Origin: Undibacterium parvum
Lineage (GTDB): Bacteria > Pseudomonadota > Gammaproteobacteria > Burkholderiales > Burkholderiaceae_D
Assembly (NCBI RefSeq): GCF_003955735.1
Contig: NZ_CP034464.1
Location: 434,001-498,000, forward strand
Direction of reading: 5' to 3'
Length of the DNA: 64,000 nucleotides
Shown here: piece after piece, positions 1 through 9,326 of the stretch
Numbering within the stretch: position 1 is the stretch's first letter
How the letters are laid out: every line of letters begins with the position of its first letter
The notes under the pieces: model-generated
The model's database searches: none
Told to the model about the DNA's origin: nothing
Seen by the model: only the letters and a program-made list of their open reading frames with translations
Made by a program: the position numbers and the translations under genes

Positions 1-607
1 TGCTTGCTTAATTTATTAAATTGTTTCATGTGATTCCTTGTTGTTAATTGCTGGCCCAGCTTACGTAGAACCTGTATTGCAGGAAATGACAATAACCGCT
101 TGATTTCTGCCCCGAAGGCATTCGCAAGTTTGGGAAATGTCAGGTGTTAGGCTTGTTTTCTTTAACAACGGGTGGAGCGCCTAACGCCAGGAATGTTGCC
201 CGTTGCAGCGTTAAACTAATCAAGGCAATGGCCAATGATATCGGTGATTTACGTGAAAAATGTCGGTGCATACGAAGTTCCAGAGAGATGTGTGAATCAC
301 CCGTTCCAAGGAAAAACTGCGATTTCGTTTCAGTGGATGGTGTCTGTTTCGCCAGAGCTCAAAGTCGATATGTGCTCATTCGAAGAATAATCGTAGCAAT
401 GTTCAATCAAATCGACCGGTACTTTGCGACGAACTGGGAAAATGCCGGGTCAGGCTGCATAAAGGAGAATGTAGAACGATTGAGATAACGACGGATTTGA
501 CGGATACAAACTATATTTTTCGACTCGCCACAAGTGGCCAGATATAATTCAATCGATACAGACCAATTCAAATTTTTGCTATTAATACCTGTCAAGCTAA
601 CGAATAA
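1..607. other. Left-edge stretch without a supported gene
   Basis: No reading frame here has a convincing start, ribosome site or recognisable domain. Short open frames exist on both strands but none looks like a family I know. The right-hand part probably continues the decay of the porin pseudogene at 608-1042. Three near-identical decamers (GATACAAACT or GATACAGAC plus C/T, near 503, 555 and 614) are present with unequal spacing. Confidence 0.4.
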
Positions 608-1042
608 TTAAGCGATACAGACTTTATTTATACGATCAGTGTGATGGATATTGGAGCCTTCACTTAAATTGATGATTTGTCGAGGACCGTCAGAAAATTT
701 CTGTCGCTCGATCATGACGCCCACAAGATTCGAAGCATCTTACAAGCGGGTGTCAACAAACAATTGCTGAAGTGAAGTATCGTTCTTAAAGTTAGCGTTA
801 ACTGTCTTTTAGCGACCTTCTACCGGACCAGTGGAGACCACGGCATAAACGCGGACGTGAGAGTCAAAACGCAGATGACCACCAAAAACACCACGAAACA
901 AATGCTGCTGATAGTGATTGCCAATTGTTATGTCTGTATCGAAAGTGTCGGATCTCAAGCGAGCCTCAGCGCTTAACGTCATTGAAGCGTCACCACCAAT
1001 TGGAAAAGCTTTGAATGGCGCGGCATGCGCATTCGCATGCAT
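608..1042 (-). pseudogene. Decayed alginate-export-family outer membrane porin fragment
   Basis: Read on the minus strand, 1042 to 809 gives a frame with the pattern of alginate export family beta-barrels: a GGDASMTLSAEARLR block, then LFRGVFGGHLRFDSHVRVYA. The frame hits TAA after VEGR, yet the family pattern continues in the same frame beyond it: SLQQLFVDTRL, a second TAA, then a block containing FSDGPRQIINLSEGSNI. This resembles the usual QQAFVD and R-Q-x-x-DGPRQLIS blocks. A TGA lies just upstream of 1042. At least two internal stops and missing N- and C-terminal parts mean a dead gene. Family assignment is from memory of the conserved blocks, so moderate confidence. An intact copy would be an outer membrane channel of about 400-450 residues. 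Confidence 0.55.
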
Positions 1043-1270
1043 GCCGCTTCAAGCTTCCCCCCAACGACTGGCTAGGAAATCAATACCTATATCAGACCCT
1101 CAACCGGATGCATTGAGTGGTAGGGGCTGTTCGGTCACGATACATTCGTACCTAGCGCTTCCGATCCTTAACATTTGATTTGGCTTGACTTGCTCAACTG
1201 CGGATCTTTAGCAGATGCTAAGACTGCTTGACCCAGTATACTGATCACACTATATTGATGCTCATCAATG

Positions 1271-2740
1271 TCATTTTGTTTGTGAAGCGCAGTCGCAGTC
1301 TGAAGGAGCGAGAGAATGGCTCAAGTAGGCGATGTAAAGAGCAATTACGATGAGCACTGCTGCCACGGTGAAGGTCATTCGCATACCAGAAGCAACAGCA
1401 TCAGGGCTTGCTGTCATCATGTTGCTTGTCGCAGACCCAATCGCAAAAACCGCCCCCATTAGCGATGCGCCAGTGATCAGTCCCAAATTGCGCGACAGAT
1501 TGAGCATGCCGGAAATGACACCGCGCTGGTCGGCTTGAATATTCGTCATCACCGCAGTATTGTTTGCAGCCTGAAACAGCGCGTAGCCAGCGGTAATCAC
1601 TACCAAAGGAACGATGTAACCAGGAATACCGAAACTGGTCGGCAGCATTGGCAGGATGGAGGAACCAACCAACATACCAACCAGGCCGGCAATACTCATA
1701 CTATGTGCACCAAACCGGTCAACAACCCGCCCAGCAGGGACTCCAGTAAGTGCGGCAACTATCGGACCGGAGGACATAACGAGGCCAACATGAGCGGCAT
1801 CGAGTCCAAGCGCACCTGAAAGATAAAACGGGCCAACCACCAACGTGGCCATCACTACGGCGGTCACCAAGGTACTCATTGCGAAGCCACCGCTTAACAA
1901 CGAATTGCGAAACATCGCCATACGAATCAAAGGTGACTTGGCCCTCATTTCAGCAAATACGAACAGGCCAAGGCCGACAAGTGCAGCGAACAAGAGTGCC
2001 GCATTGATTGCGCCAAAATTACCACGCCCTATCGTCATCGCAAGTGCATAAGCAGCTAGCGTTAGCGCAAGCAGAATCGTACCTAAATGGTCAAACCGGG
2101 CACGATTTGTGTTCGACGCTGGACGATCAACGGGCAGAAAACGATAAGCGAGAACCAACGTCAATAAACCCAAAGGCAAGTTGATAAAGAAAATCGATCT
2201 CCAACCAAAACCGCCAATCATGACACCACCAAGTGACGGCCCAAGCGCAGTGCCCACTGCCGACATAGTGCCAAGCAGCCCCATCGCACTACCGATTTTT
2301 TCTTTTGGGACCGCCTCACCTACGAACGCCATGGTCAACGCCATCATAATGGCCGCGCCAAAGCCCTGTACCGCGCGAGCCGCAATCAACAACCATAATG
2401 TCGGAGCAACCGCACACAGGACTGAGGCCAACGTAAACAAGGTGATCCCCACAAGCAGCAAGCGCCGGCGACCAATCATGTCGCCGAACCGTCCGACGCT
2501 AACAATTAGAGTGGTGATGGCTAGAAGATAGGCCAGGACCACCCACTGGACTTGTTGGAAGGAAGCGTTGAACGAGTGTGCCAAGGTCGGCAATCCAACA
2601 TTAGCGATGCTGGTGCCGAGTGAGGATAGCAACATGGAAAGCGAAAGGCTGGCTATTGTCCAGCGAACTGTGGAGTTGAGTCCTTCGTTCTTAGCCGCCA
2701 TTGGTCCTGCTGGCTCGTGTTTTGGTAGGGTAGTTTTCAA
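1271..2740 (-). CDS. MFS drug:H+ antiporter, DHA2 (14-TM) type
   Basis: A 489-residue polytopic inner-membrane protein. MFS motif A is clear (GRFGDMIGRRR, about residues 83-93), and the motif C region (GLLGTMSAVGTALGPSLGG) typical of antiporters follows near residues 155-175. The length and number of hydrophobic segments fit the 14-helix DHA2 (EmrB/QacA) group, which export drugs or toxic organics using the proton gradient. The substrate cannot be read from sequence. The start appears to be TTG at 2740 because AGAGG lies 5-6 bases upstream; an in-frame ATG lies 13 codons later. It is transcribed alone, with no adjacent membrane-fusion gene, so it probably acts as a single-component exporter. 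No regulator gene lies beside it. Confidence 0.88.
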   Translation of the reverse strand: MKTTLPKHEPAGPMAAKNEGLNSTVRWTIASLSLSMLLSSLGTSIANVGLPTLAHSFNASFQQVQWVVLAYLLAITTLIVSVGRFGDMIGRRRLLLVGITLFTLASVLCAVAPTLWLLIAARAVQGFGAAIMMALTMAFVGEAVPKEKIGSAMGLLGTMSAVGTALGPSLGGVMIGGFGWRSIFFINLPLGLLTLVLAYRFLPVDRPASNTNRARFDHLGTILLALTLAAYALAMTIGRGNFGAINAALLFAALVGLGLFVFAEMRAKSPLIRMAMFRNSLLSGGFAMSTLVTAVVMATLVVGPFYLSGALGLDAAHVGLVMSSGPIVAALTGVPAGRVVDRFGAHSMSIAGLVGMLVGSSILPMLPTSFGIPGYIVPLVVITAGYALFQAANNTAVMTNIQADQRGVISGMLNLSRNLGLITGASLMGAVFAIGSATSNMMTASPDAVASGMRMTFTVAAVLIVIALYIAYLSHSLAPSDCDCASQTK

Positions 2741-3496
2741 TTTAACCTCTGCATGATGGGTGAACGAAATTCAGATCTATGCAAAAGATACGCCCTCAAT
2801 TAACGTGGCGGAAGGCGCACCATTTGCATTGTATTGATGCATGTAACGCGATACAAAACAGGCTATTCTCAGATCAATTGATTCAGCGTCCCGTCGATAC
2901 CGCTTTTTGCAACCTACTCTCATGTCTGCTTGCCGAAAGCGATTGCCGCCACAATGCCACAGAGTTCACGCTTAATGCGTTCAGAAAAAGCCGAAAAACT
3001 TTAGACAAATCAGCTCTAACCCAAACAAATTTGGAATGAAATTTGGCTTTTGAAGCCAAACTTCAGAGTGCAATGCCATGTTCGAGATTCTCTTCGAGCA
3101 CTGCGAAATGACATTCGTCCGAAAGCTCGAAAATTTTCAACCATATTTACTTAATTTCGCTATTAGTCCTAACGAAATTGATATTAACAACAGGCAGATC
3201 AGGATCTTGTACATTCAGAGCAAATTTATACAGTCCAAGTTGTTCAGTATTCAAAATCAAGTTAGATCATTGCAAAGCTACAGAGTGATCAGCACCAAGT
3301 ATGGTAGTGGCATTTTCAGCACTCCTGCACAAATCAATCTCTTCACCTTGTGAACGTAAATGAAAATCAATTTTCCCTGACTTCAGAAAAAAATAACAGC
3401 GTTGCAAGTTGCATTGGATTACCGCGAAAAGAATATGTTAAGTGCCCATTTATTGACTGAACTCTTTAGATAAATGGATTGCGAGCAGAACAATTT
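2741..3496. other. Intergenic, no supported gene
   Basis: About 750 bases separate two minus-strand genes. The part near 2741-2860 should hold the promoter of the MFS gene; a partly symmetrical TGTAT...ATACA element lies at 2828-2853. A perfect hairpin (TTTGGCTT, loop TTG, AAGCCAAA) lies at 3042-3060. Two open frames on the plus strand (2779-3039 and 3078-3353) have no convincing ribosome site or recognisable composition, and I do not call them. Confidence 0.4.
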
Positions 3497-4273
3497 CTAC
3501 ATATTGTCTTTACTTAAACTAGGCCGAAACTCAAATTCGACAAGAGCGTCATCAGGCACAGATGCATCTTGAATAGGCGCAATAAAATCATATCCCAATA
3601 CAGGTATGCTCTTGCGCGTCCCTTCATAAATTAGCGTTGCATTGACCGCCCAATCTGGTAACGCAAAGCTAAATTTACCCACCCCTCTTGCGCACCAATC
3701 TCCACCTAGCATAAATACATTAATCGCCGCACGTTGCGCAAAATTGAGTTCTTTCTTCCGAATCGCCACAATGACTTCACATTCCAATCTTAGATCACCC
3801 AAACGTCTTACGTTGCTCGGTAAACCTGGCGTCCGTACATCGGGACTAACGCGAATCAGCGATTTTTTTTGATTTAATATTAGATCTGAATCCTCAACAT
3901 ATGCTGTTTCGCTGCGCGGCAATATAAATGTGCCGTCACTTGCGATAGGAACAGGTGTTGATGTGTCACTACCAACAATACGCAAACTTACACCATCCAA
4001 ATTTGATCTATATTGATTGGCGTCTGTCCGTTTGCTCAGTCTAAACTTGAGCTGTGCTGCTGGTGCACGCGAATGATGCTCCTGAAAGGCGTCTAGACCT
4101 GCTGACATTACTCGATATGGCTTAATTCCAGCATTTTTTATTCCGCTTACAGAGACTTCAGAAAGGTTTTCCTCTGTGATATTAGTCTGAGTAGTTTCAA
4201 CAGACTGCTCACTTGCATGACTATATGCGTTAGTAGCGAAGAGAAACATAAGGATGCTGCTGATTTTTTTCAT
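3497..4273 (-). CDS. Hypothetical exported protein with N-terminal signal peptide
   Basis: A 258-residue protein beginning with a classical Sec signal (MKKISSILMFLFATNAYSHA, cleavage predicted after SHA near residue 20). The mature part is soluble, with no further membrane segment. It has two cysteines near residues 160 and 190 (LECEV and WCARG), which could form a disulfide in the periplasm. I recognise no domain. The C-terminal half (residues 150-250) alternates short hydrophobic strands, suggesting a beta-rich fold. It is followed 74 bases downstream, in the opposite sense of reading order, by the 3' end of the 4348-4848 gene on the same strand; the two may be co-transcribed, with 4848 first. 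Function unknown. Confidence 0.6.
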   Translation of the reverse strand: MKKISSILMFLFATNAYSHASEQSVETTQTNITEENLSEVSVSGIKNAGIKPYRVMSAGLDAFQEHHSRAPAAQLKFRLSKRTDANQYRSNLDGVSLRIVGSDTSTPVPIASDGTFILPRSETAYVEDSDLILNQKKSLIRVSPDVRTPGLPSNVRRLGDLRLECEVIVAIRKKELNFAQRAAINVFMLGGDWCARGVGKFSFALPDWAVNATLIYEGTRKSIPVLGYDFIAPIQDASVPDDALVEFEFRPSLSKDNM

Positions 4274-4347
4274 GTTTTTTGATATTTTTTCGTTTTTTTC
4301 AATAACTCAGCAGTTGACCGGCTACTCAAGTCCCGCTCCGCCTCTAA

Positions 4348-4848
4348 CTAACAGGTTATATTGACCCGTACCTTGCCACCTGTTGATTTATCCTGAAAGC
4401 GCATCAATGCGTCGATACCCATTTGCATGTGTGCGGCGCTTGCAGTTTCCGTTCTCTGAAGTGCGCCGTCGCGGGCCGCGTAGAGTTTCTCGAAGAAATT
4501 GCAGGGTTGGTCGAAAGACTCCGGCATGAGGCCGTCGTACTTCACTTTAGACATTGGCGAGGGGATTATGCCGAGCAATGGTGACGATTCATCAAGCGTC
4601 ATTTGACCACTCCGAACAAGCTTGTTTACGATGTTTAGCGCGTCCCGCGGCGTCATGTTTGAGAAATCAATATTCTCGACCTTTTTGATAACTTCTTCCG
4701 ATTGCAGTTCGTCGGCACCGGCGACCATTGGAACTTTCGTTGCGAGCACCGCTGCGAAGGATGCTGTTTTTTCAGCGTTGCCAACAGAGCCTCTAGCAGA
4801 TACATTTTTTGCGTGCAAAATGTTGCTCAGTTGAGATTCAATTTTCAT
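4348..4848 (-). CDS. Hypothetical protein under the palindromic promoter element
   Basis: A 166-residue soluble protein with no signal peptide or membrane segment. The segment NMTPRDALNIVNKLVRSGQM (about residues 63-82) looks helical, and residues 85-100 are proline- and glycine-containing. The N-terminal 40 residues look low in structure. I cannot assign a family; the general look recalls small flagellar or secretion accessory proteins, but that is only an impression. Its upstream region contains one of five copies of the CCGTACTTTAGTACGG palindrome, with a -35-like GTTACG and a good -10 (TAAAAT) 17 bases apart, about 140 bases before the ATG. The gene is therefore probably co-regulated with the 24847 and 34211 genes. 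Confidence 0.6.
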   Translation of the reverse strand: MKIESQLSNILHAKNVSARGSVGNAEKTASFAAVLATKVPMVAGADELQSEEVIKKVENIDFSNMTPRDALNIVNKLVRSGQMTLDESSPLLGIIPSPMSKVKYDGLMPESFDQPCNFFEKLYAARDGALQRTETASAAHMQMGIDALMRFQDKSTGGKVRVNITC

Positions 4849-4996
4849 GTGAACTATCCCAAGGTGAATTTGTTTGCATTCCTACCTGCGAAGATCAAAA
4901 AAACTTGCCCAGTAATGGCCATGAGCTAATTGTTTGAGACAAGGCGTCAAAATGAAATGATGATAGATAAAATTCCAACATCTCAGAGTAGTTTTC

Positions 4997-5040
4997 ATTT
5001 TAGGTAACTGCTCTGAATTCGTAACCGTACTAAAGTACGG
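4997..5040 (-). promoter_or_regulatory. Palindromic promoter module, site 1
   Basis: On the minus strand the perfect palindrome CCGTACTTTAGTACGG (5040 to 5025) runs into GTTACG (5025-5020, -35-like). After a 17-base spacer comes TAAAAT (5002-4997, -10-like). The palindrome centre falls about 43 bases before the inferred start of transcription. The downstream gene begins at 4848. Read on the plus strand, the same palindrome is followed by TTTTTTC at 5041, so it could also act as an intrinsic terminator for plus-strand transcripts. Confidence 0.6.
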
Positions 5041-5461
5041 TTTTTTCTTCGACTGATCGCGAACGCCTCCACAAGACGAGTGCCAAATAGCGTGTGATCT
5101 ACAAGGTCAGTTTAATTCTCTCGTCCCCAAGCAATGATGTTTTATTAATCGATAATTTTTCAAAGCTTAATTTATCATTTAGGAAATAGAAATAACCGAT
5201 GTAGCTAAGAATAGTTCACTTTGAATTTGCAATAAACACATGATTATTTAGCGCAGTATTAACTCACGAGAACAAGCCACTGAAAAAAATCACGGGGGAC
5301 TAGAAACACCAAGAGGAGTCATCTGCGCAATCAATCGCGCATACGACATCCCAATGTTCGCTACTTAAATGGGAATGGAAAGAGCAAATGAGGAAGCTAC
5401 GCTATATCTGACGATTCTGATGTCGATTGCAAGTAACGGCACGACGACGAGCATGATGGCT
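5041..5461. other. Intergenic, no supported gene
   Basis: Between the palindrome at site 1 and the 3' end of the LysR gene I see no convincing coding frame, RNA gene or repeat. The stretch around 5130-5290 is AT-rich. Confidence 0.4.
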
Positions 5462-6358
5462 TCAGCGGAACGAGGCGCAGGCATCTAAAACAAGACCGCG
5501 CAACCAGCGGTGTGCAGGATCAGCATGAAACCTGGGATGCCAAAGCAATGAAACAGTAAACTCCGGCATCGTGATTGGAAGTGGAAAACTAAACATTCCG
5601 GCTCTCAGGTTTCCGGTATGACGTTCAGGAACACTAGCGATCATGTCAGTGGCTCGCGTCAAGGCAAGTGCGGTCGAAAAACCACCGACAATTGTTGCTA
5701 CATCTCGTTCCAGGTTAAGCAAACTGAGTGCTTCGTCGATTAGCCCTTTTTCATTACCACGCAATGAAACGCCGATATGCTTACCACTTGCATAACTGGC
5801 GGCAGTGATTTCCCCCTTGCTAAGTGGGTGCCCTATTCGTACAACACCAACCAACCGATCACGCAGTAATGCCTGCGCTCGTACTTCTGGCCCCATCGTA
5901 TTCCCCACAATTCCCGTCTCCAGATCGACCGTACCGTTGCGCAATAGAACACTGTCCTTGTCTAACTTTTGCACAAAACATAGCCGCACGCCGGGAGCCT
6001 CCTCTGCAACACGAACAAGCAAGCCTGGGCCAAAGTTCTCGACAAAACCTTCGCGGGTCCTTATCGTAAACGTTCTCTCCAGCTGTTTGAGATTGAGATT
6101 TTCAGTAGGTCGTAGCACCGCTTCGGCATCTTGAACGATCTGACTTACTTTTTCACGCAGCTCTAATGCCCGAGGTGTCGGAACCAAACCGCGGCCAGCT
6201 CTAACCAATAGTGGGTCACCGGTCGTCTCTCGCAATCGCGCGAGCGCGCGGCTCATAGCCGACGGACTCAGTCCGAGTCGCTTGGCTGCACGCGCAACGC
6301 TTCCCTCCGTTAGAACGGCATCAAGAGTAAGGAGTAAGTTGAAATCAGGTGTTGACAT
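5462..6358 (-). CDS. LysR-family transcriptional regulator
   Basis: A 298-residue DNA-binding regulator of normal LTTR length. The winged helix-turn-helix covers about residues 4-62 (LLLTLDAVLTEGSVARAAKR, then LGLSPSAMSRALARLRE). The remainder is the LysR substrate-binding fold (about 90-295), with the ERTFTIRTREGFVENFGP stretch that usually opens that domain. It is divergent from the small membrane protein gene at 6581 across a 222-base gap, the common arrangement for a LysR regulator and its target, so control of that gene is likely. The inducer is unknown. Confidence 0.9.
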   Translation of the reverse strand: MSTPDFNLLLTLDAVLTEGSVARAAKRLGLSPSAMSRALARLRETTGDPLLVRAGRGLVPTPRALELREKVSQIVQDAEAVLRPTENLNLKQLERTFTIRTREGFVENFGPGLLVRVAEEAPGVRLCFVQKLDKDSVLLRNGTVDLETGIVGNTMGPEVRAQALLRDRLVGVVRIGHPLSKGEITAASYASGKHIGVSLRGNEKGLIDEALSLLNLERDVATIVGGFSTALALTRATDMIASVPERHTGNLRAGMFSFPLPITMPEFTVSLLWHPRFHADPAHRWLRGLVLDACASFR

Positions 6359-6580
6359 TCGCTGAGTTTAGCACAGCTAACTTCAGACAATATAGCGTCA
6401 AACGCATGCATATAGTGCACATGGCGCGACTTCAATCCCAAGAATAATAGTGGTAATTTGTGCAGATGCATCATGTTGACCGTCGTCACAGAAATTGATT
6501 TCTATTTAAGCCCTAATTTTAAGATGCGATATACAAATTGGTAGGTATATGTTGAATAGCCCTGATGAAAGAAAAATGAA

Positions 6581-6847
6581 ATGAGTAAGCTTGATGAACA
6601 AAAAACGACAGTGAATCGCTGGAAACTACCAGCTCGTTATACCGCACAAGTATTTGCCTTCTACATGGCAGCTATCATGGCATTGTTAATGTCGGCTGTG
6701 ATCGTGGCAGCCAATACTGGGATAGGTGCTGGCTTCCTTAGTCGCGTTTCCCATGCCTATCAATTGGCAATGCCTGCGGCATTTCTTTGTATTCTATTCG
6801 TACGCCCAATAGTGATGAAGTTGGTTACTATAACTATTCATAAATAG
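6581..6847 (+). CDS. DUF2798-family small inner-membrane protein
   Basis: An 88-residue protein with two transmembrane helices (about residues 22-45 and 60-80). The pattern RYTAQVFAFYMAAIMALLMS, a loop, then a YQLAMPAAFLCILFVRPIV block matches DUF2798 proteins, whose function is unknown. Start ATG 6581; upstream sequence is GA-rich. It is divergent from the LysR gene at 5462-6358 and probably its target. A stem-loop (CACAACA / TGTTGTG, 6859-6877) follows the stop and may end the transcript, although it lacks a T tract. Confidence 0.78.
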   Translation: MSKLDEQKTTVNRWKLPARYTAQVFAFYMAAIMALLMSAVIVAANTGIGAGFLSRVSHAYQLAMPAAFLCILFVRPIVMKLVTITIHK

Positions 6848-7063
6848 AGTAATTACATCACAACACGAATTGTTGTGCTCCAAGGACTAATGACCAAGAC
6901 GGCAGCTCGTGATTGATTGTATTGGCGTGGACGTTCGTAGTGAACCTCGTATTCGTTTCGGACGATTTGCATAAAGTTGATGGCGAAGTTGGATATACCT
7001 CACTTGGCCACCTAACTACGTTTACTGGCTCGCTGGACCTTGGACTCCAGCGGCAGCTCCTAT

Positions 7064-7828
7064 CTAGCTACGATTGATCGAAATACCTCCATCCACTAAC
7101 ATTGCCGCACCAGTCATGAACGACGACGCATCAGAAGCGAGATACAGAACTGATTGCGCAATCTCTTCAGGTTTAGCCAAGCGTTTAAGTGCATGAAGGT
7201 TTTTGACATGCGCGAGCGCCTCCGGCGAGCTAGTCATTTGCCGCCCCATTGGCGTGTCAGTACCGCCTGGAAGGATTGCGTTCACCCGTACACCTGTAGG
7301 GCCGAACTCCGCAGCGAGCGATTGCGTCAAACCAATCAAACCCGCTTTGCTCGCGGCATAGGCGGCTACGCCTGGGAAACCTACAGTATAACCGACAAAT
7401 GTCGAAGTAAAAATTACAGACCCAGACCCGCGTGCGAGCATGGCAGGAATCTGATGTTTCGCGGAGTAAAACGCGCTGGACAAGTTGATGTCAATCGTAT
7501 CACGCCAACCCGCGGCAGATACTTCGGGCGTTGATCCCATTTCACCCAATGTGCCCACGTTGTTGAAAGCAATGTCCAACCCGCCAAAAATATTAATGGC
7601 ACTACGAACCATCTCCACCGCAAAAGACTCATCTCTAGCATCGCCCACCACAGCCACCGCGCGTCCATTCGCCTTCTCGATTTCGTCAACAAGTAGATTC
7701 AGTTCATCGCTACGGCGCGCGCCAACAACAACCGATGCGCCCATTTGCGCAAAAAGCAGAGCCGTTGCCCGACCAATACCAGAGCTTGCACCGGTGACAA
7801 TTGCAACTTTTTTTGAGAGAGAGTTCAT
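7064..7828 (-). CDS. Short-chain dehydrogenase/reductase (classical SDR)
   Basis: A 254-residue NAD(P)-dependent oxidoreductase of classical SDR length. The cofactor motif TGASSGIG is at about residues 12-19, the NNVG structural motif near 90, and the catalytic YAASK near 158-162, with a serine in the preceding FTSTF strand. The C-terminal SSFMTGAAMLVDGG block is typical of the FabG-like group. The substrate cannot be deduced. It is divergent from the RND efflux operon (starts 8181) across 352 bases and may share a regulatory region with it, which would fit a role in handling an efflux substrate or stress aldehyde/ketone, but that is inference. Confidence 0.9.
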   Translation of the reverse strand: MNSLSKKVAIVTGASSGIGRATALLFAQMGASVVVGARRSDELNLLVDEIEKANGRAVAVVGDARDESFAVEMVRSAINIFGGLDIAFNNVGTLGEMGSTPEVSAAGWRDTIDINLSSAFYSAKHQIPAMLARGSGSVIFTSTFVGYTVGFPGVAAYAASKAGLIGLTQSLAAEFGPTGVRVNAILPGGTDTPMGRQMTSSPEALAHVKNLHALKRLAKPEEIAQSVLYLASDASSFMTGAAMLVDGGISINRS

Positions 7829-8180
7829 TCAAATCGATCCTTGATGTAAAGGACGTAGTCTGCGTTGTGGGTCTGGTGTTGTCTGGCCGAATTCGGCCAT
7901 GAAATTTAAACTCAACTTTAGAGCGACAGCGTCGAGTGAGTCTAAAAAAATCGTGGATTTTGGCTCAGAACCAATAGCTCAGACAGAATTTTCTGGGGTT
8001 CCTACTGTTACCCCCGCATAGCGCTGAACGCATTAATAACGTGCAAATCGTGCGGCTTCCGCCGCACAAATCAAGATGGTACCTTTCTAGCAGCTCTATT
8101 TTGAGCGCAACTCAATAAGCAGAGGTCATTTTGCAGTCAACCATTTCAAAACAATTTAAAGAAGTAGCTGAAGGTATGTC
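7829..8180. promoter_or_regulatory. Divergent control region between SDR gene and RND operon
   Basis: A 352-base divergent region with no coding frame. It contains a perfect 7-bp stem hairpin GTGCGGC TTCC GCCGCAC at 8050-8067, about 115 bases before the membrane-fusion gene start, with no T tract after it. It could be an operator or a leader structure. No regulator gene for the efflux operon is adjacent, so control is probably from elsewhere or from one of the LysR genes in the window. Confidence 0.45.
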
Positions 8181-9311
8181 ATGAAACAAATCCATCCAAG
8201 CGCTTCTGCAATACTTTTCGTTGCAATCACTTCAGCCGCCGTCTTATCGGGCTGTGGCCCGTCAAAAACTGTTTCGCCGGGAAGTGCGCAGCCCATAGCA
8301 ACCGTTACAGTAGCAGCACCCGAGAAATCGATGGTTCAGGAAACTCTGGATTACACCGGTCGAATTGAGCCCTCACAACGAGTGGAAGTGCGCTCACGCT
8401 TATCTGGCTACCTGCAAGCGATCAAATTTCGCGATGGACAACAGGTCAAGGCGGGTGACCCACTCTTTGTAATTGATCAGCGGCCCTTTGCGATCGCACG
8501 AGATCGTGCGCAGGCAAATTTTGCTCAAGCCATCGTGCGCCAGAAACTGGCTTTAAAACAGCTCGCTCGCATCACACATCTACAGCAATCAGGCGCATCA
8601 AGTAGCGATGAACTCGACCGCATCCGTAGTGAATTTGAAGGGGCGCAGGCAGCTGTGCTATTGAGTCAAGCGGAACTGCGCAGTGCAGATCTTGAACTGT
8701 CGTTTGCTACCATTAAGTCACCCATCTCCGGCACGGTATCTGACCATCGTGTAGACATCGGCAATTACGTTGTCGGCGGTACCGCGCAAGGTGGCTTGCT
8801 CACGACGATCGTAGCGCAAAGCCCATTGCGTGCCACGGTCGATCTATCTGAGTATGACTTCGCACGACTACGGCAACAAAAACAGCTACCTGAGCGCATA
8901 CAAATACGACTAGATGGAGTCACTGGCACCCAAGTCGGCACAATTGATTTTATCGACAACGAAATCAGTGCGCGCTCAGGCACATTGCGACTTCGCACCA
9001 GCATTGCCAATGTCGACAAAACCATCAAGCCCGGCAGTTTCGCACACGTTCGCATTCCCGTTGGCGCACCAGAAGAAAAACTCCTTGTGCCAGATTCTGC
9101 TATACAAAGTGATCAAACCAAAAAACTCGTGCTAGTCGTTGATGCTAACGGTAAGGTCGCGCCCAAGCGAGTCGAATTGGGTGGTCTGTATAACGGAAAG
9201 CGCGTAGTGCTATCAGGATTGTCTGCTGATGACAAAATAATCGTATCTGGCGCCCAACGCGTACGTCCTGGAGATAGTGTAAAACTCTCCACGCCGGTCA
9301 CTGGCGCTTAG
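8181..9311 (+). CDS. RND efflux periplasmic adaptor (MexE-like), lipoprotein
   Basis: A 376-residue membrane fusion protein linking the inner-membrane RND pump to the outer-membrane channel. The N-terminus is a lipoprotein signal ending SGCG (Cys about residue 25), so it is anchored to the inner membrane. The biotinyl-lipoyl half motifs (VRSRLSGYLQAI near 76-87 and ATIKSPISGTVSDHRVDIG near 177-195) flank a helical hairpin with AQANFAQAIV; beta-barrel and membrane-proximal domains follow. Start ATG 8181 has AAGG upstream. It is first of three genes: the pump starts 15 bases after the stop with a GGAAGGAG ribosome site. The MexE/AcrA-type assignment is firm; the substrate is unknown. Confidence 0.92.
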   Translation: MKQIHPSASAILFVAITSAAVLSGCGPSKTVSPGSAQPIATVTVAAPEKSMVQETLDYTGRIEPSQRVEVRSRLSGYLQAIKFRDGQQVKAGDPLFVIDQRPFAIARDRAQANFAQAIVRQKLALKQLARITHLQQSGASSSDELDRIRSEFEGAQAAVLLSQAELRSADLELSFATIKSPISGTVSDHRVDIGNYVVGGTAQGGLLTTIVAQSPLRATVDLSEYDFARLRQQKQLPERIQIRLDGVTGTQVGTIDFIDNEISARSGTLRLRTSIANVDKTIKPGSFAHVRIPVGAPEEKLLVPDSAIQSDQTKKLVLVVDANGKVAPKRVELGGLYNGKRVVLSGLSADDKIIVSGAQRVRPGDSVKLSTPVTGA

Positions 9312-9326
9312 GAAGGAGTCGTATTC

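Noticed and set aside
503..623. Three similar decamers (GATACAAACT, GATACAGACC, GATACAGACT)
   Set aside because: Unequal spacing (52 and 59 bases), AT-rich low-complexity surroundings and location in decayed sequence make chance or old duplication more likely than an operator array.
2779..3353. Two plus-strand open frames of 86 and 91 codons
   Set aside because: No ribosome site, unusual composition and no family resemblance; they lie in AT-rich intergenic DNA.
5025..5046. Site 1 palindrome only as an intrinsic terminator
   Set aside because: The T run fits, but the other four copies lack one, the orientation is constant relative to minus-strand genes and promoter hexamers are correctly spaced, so a promoter element explains the set better.
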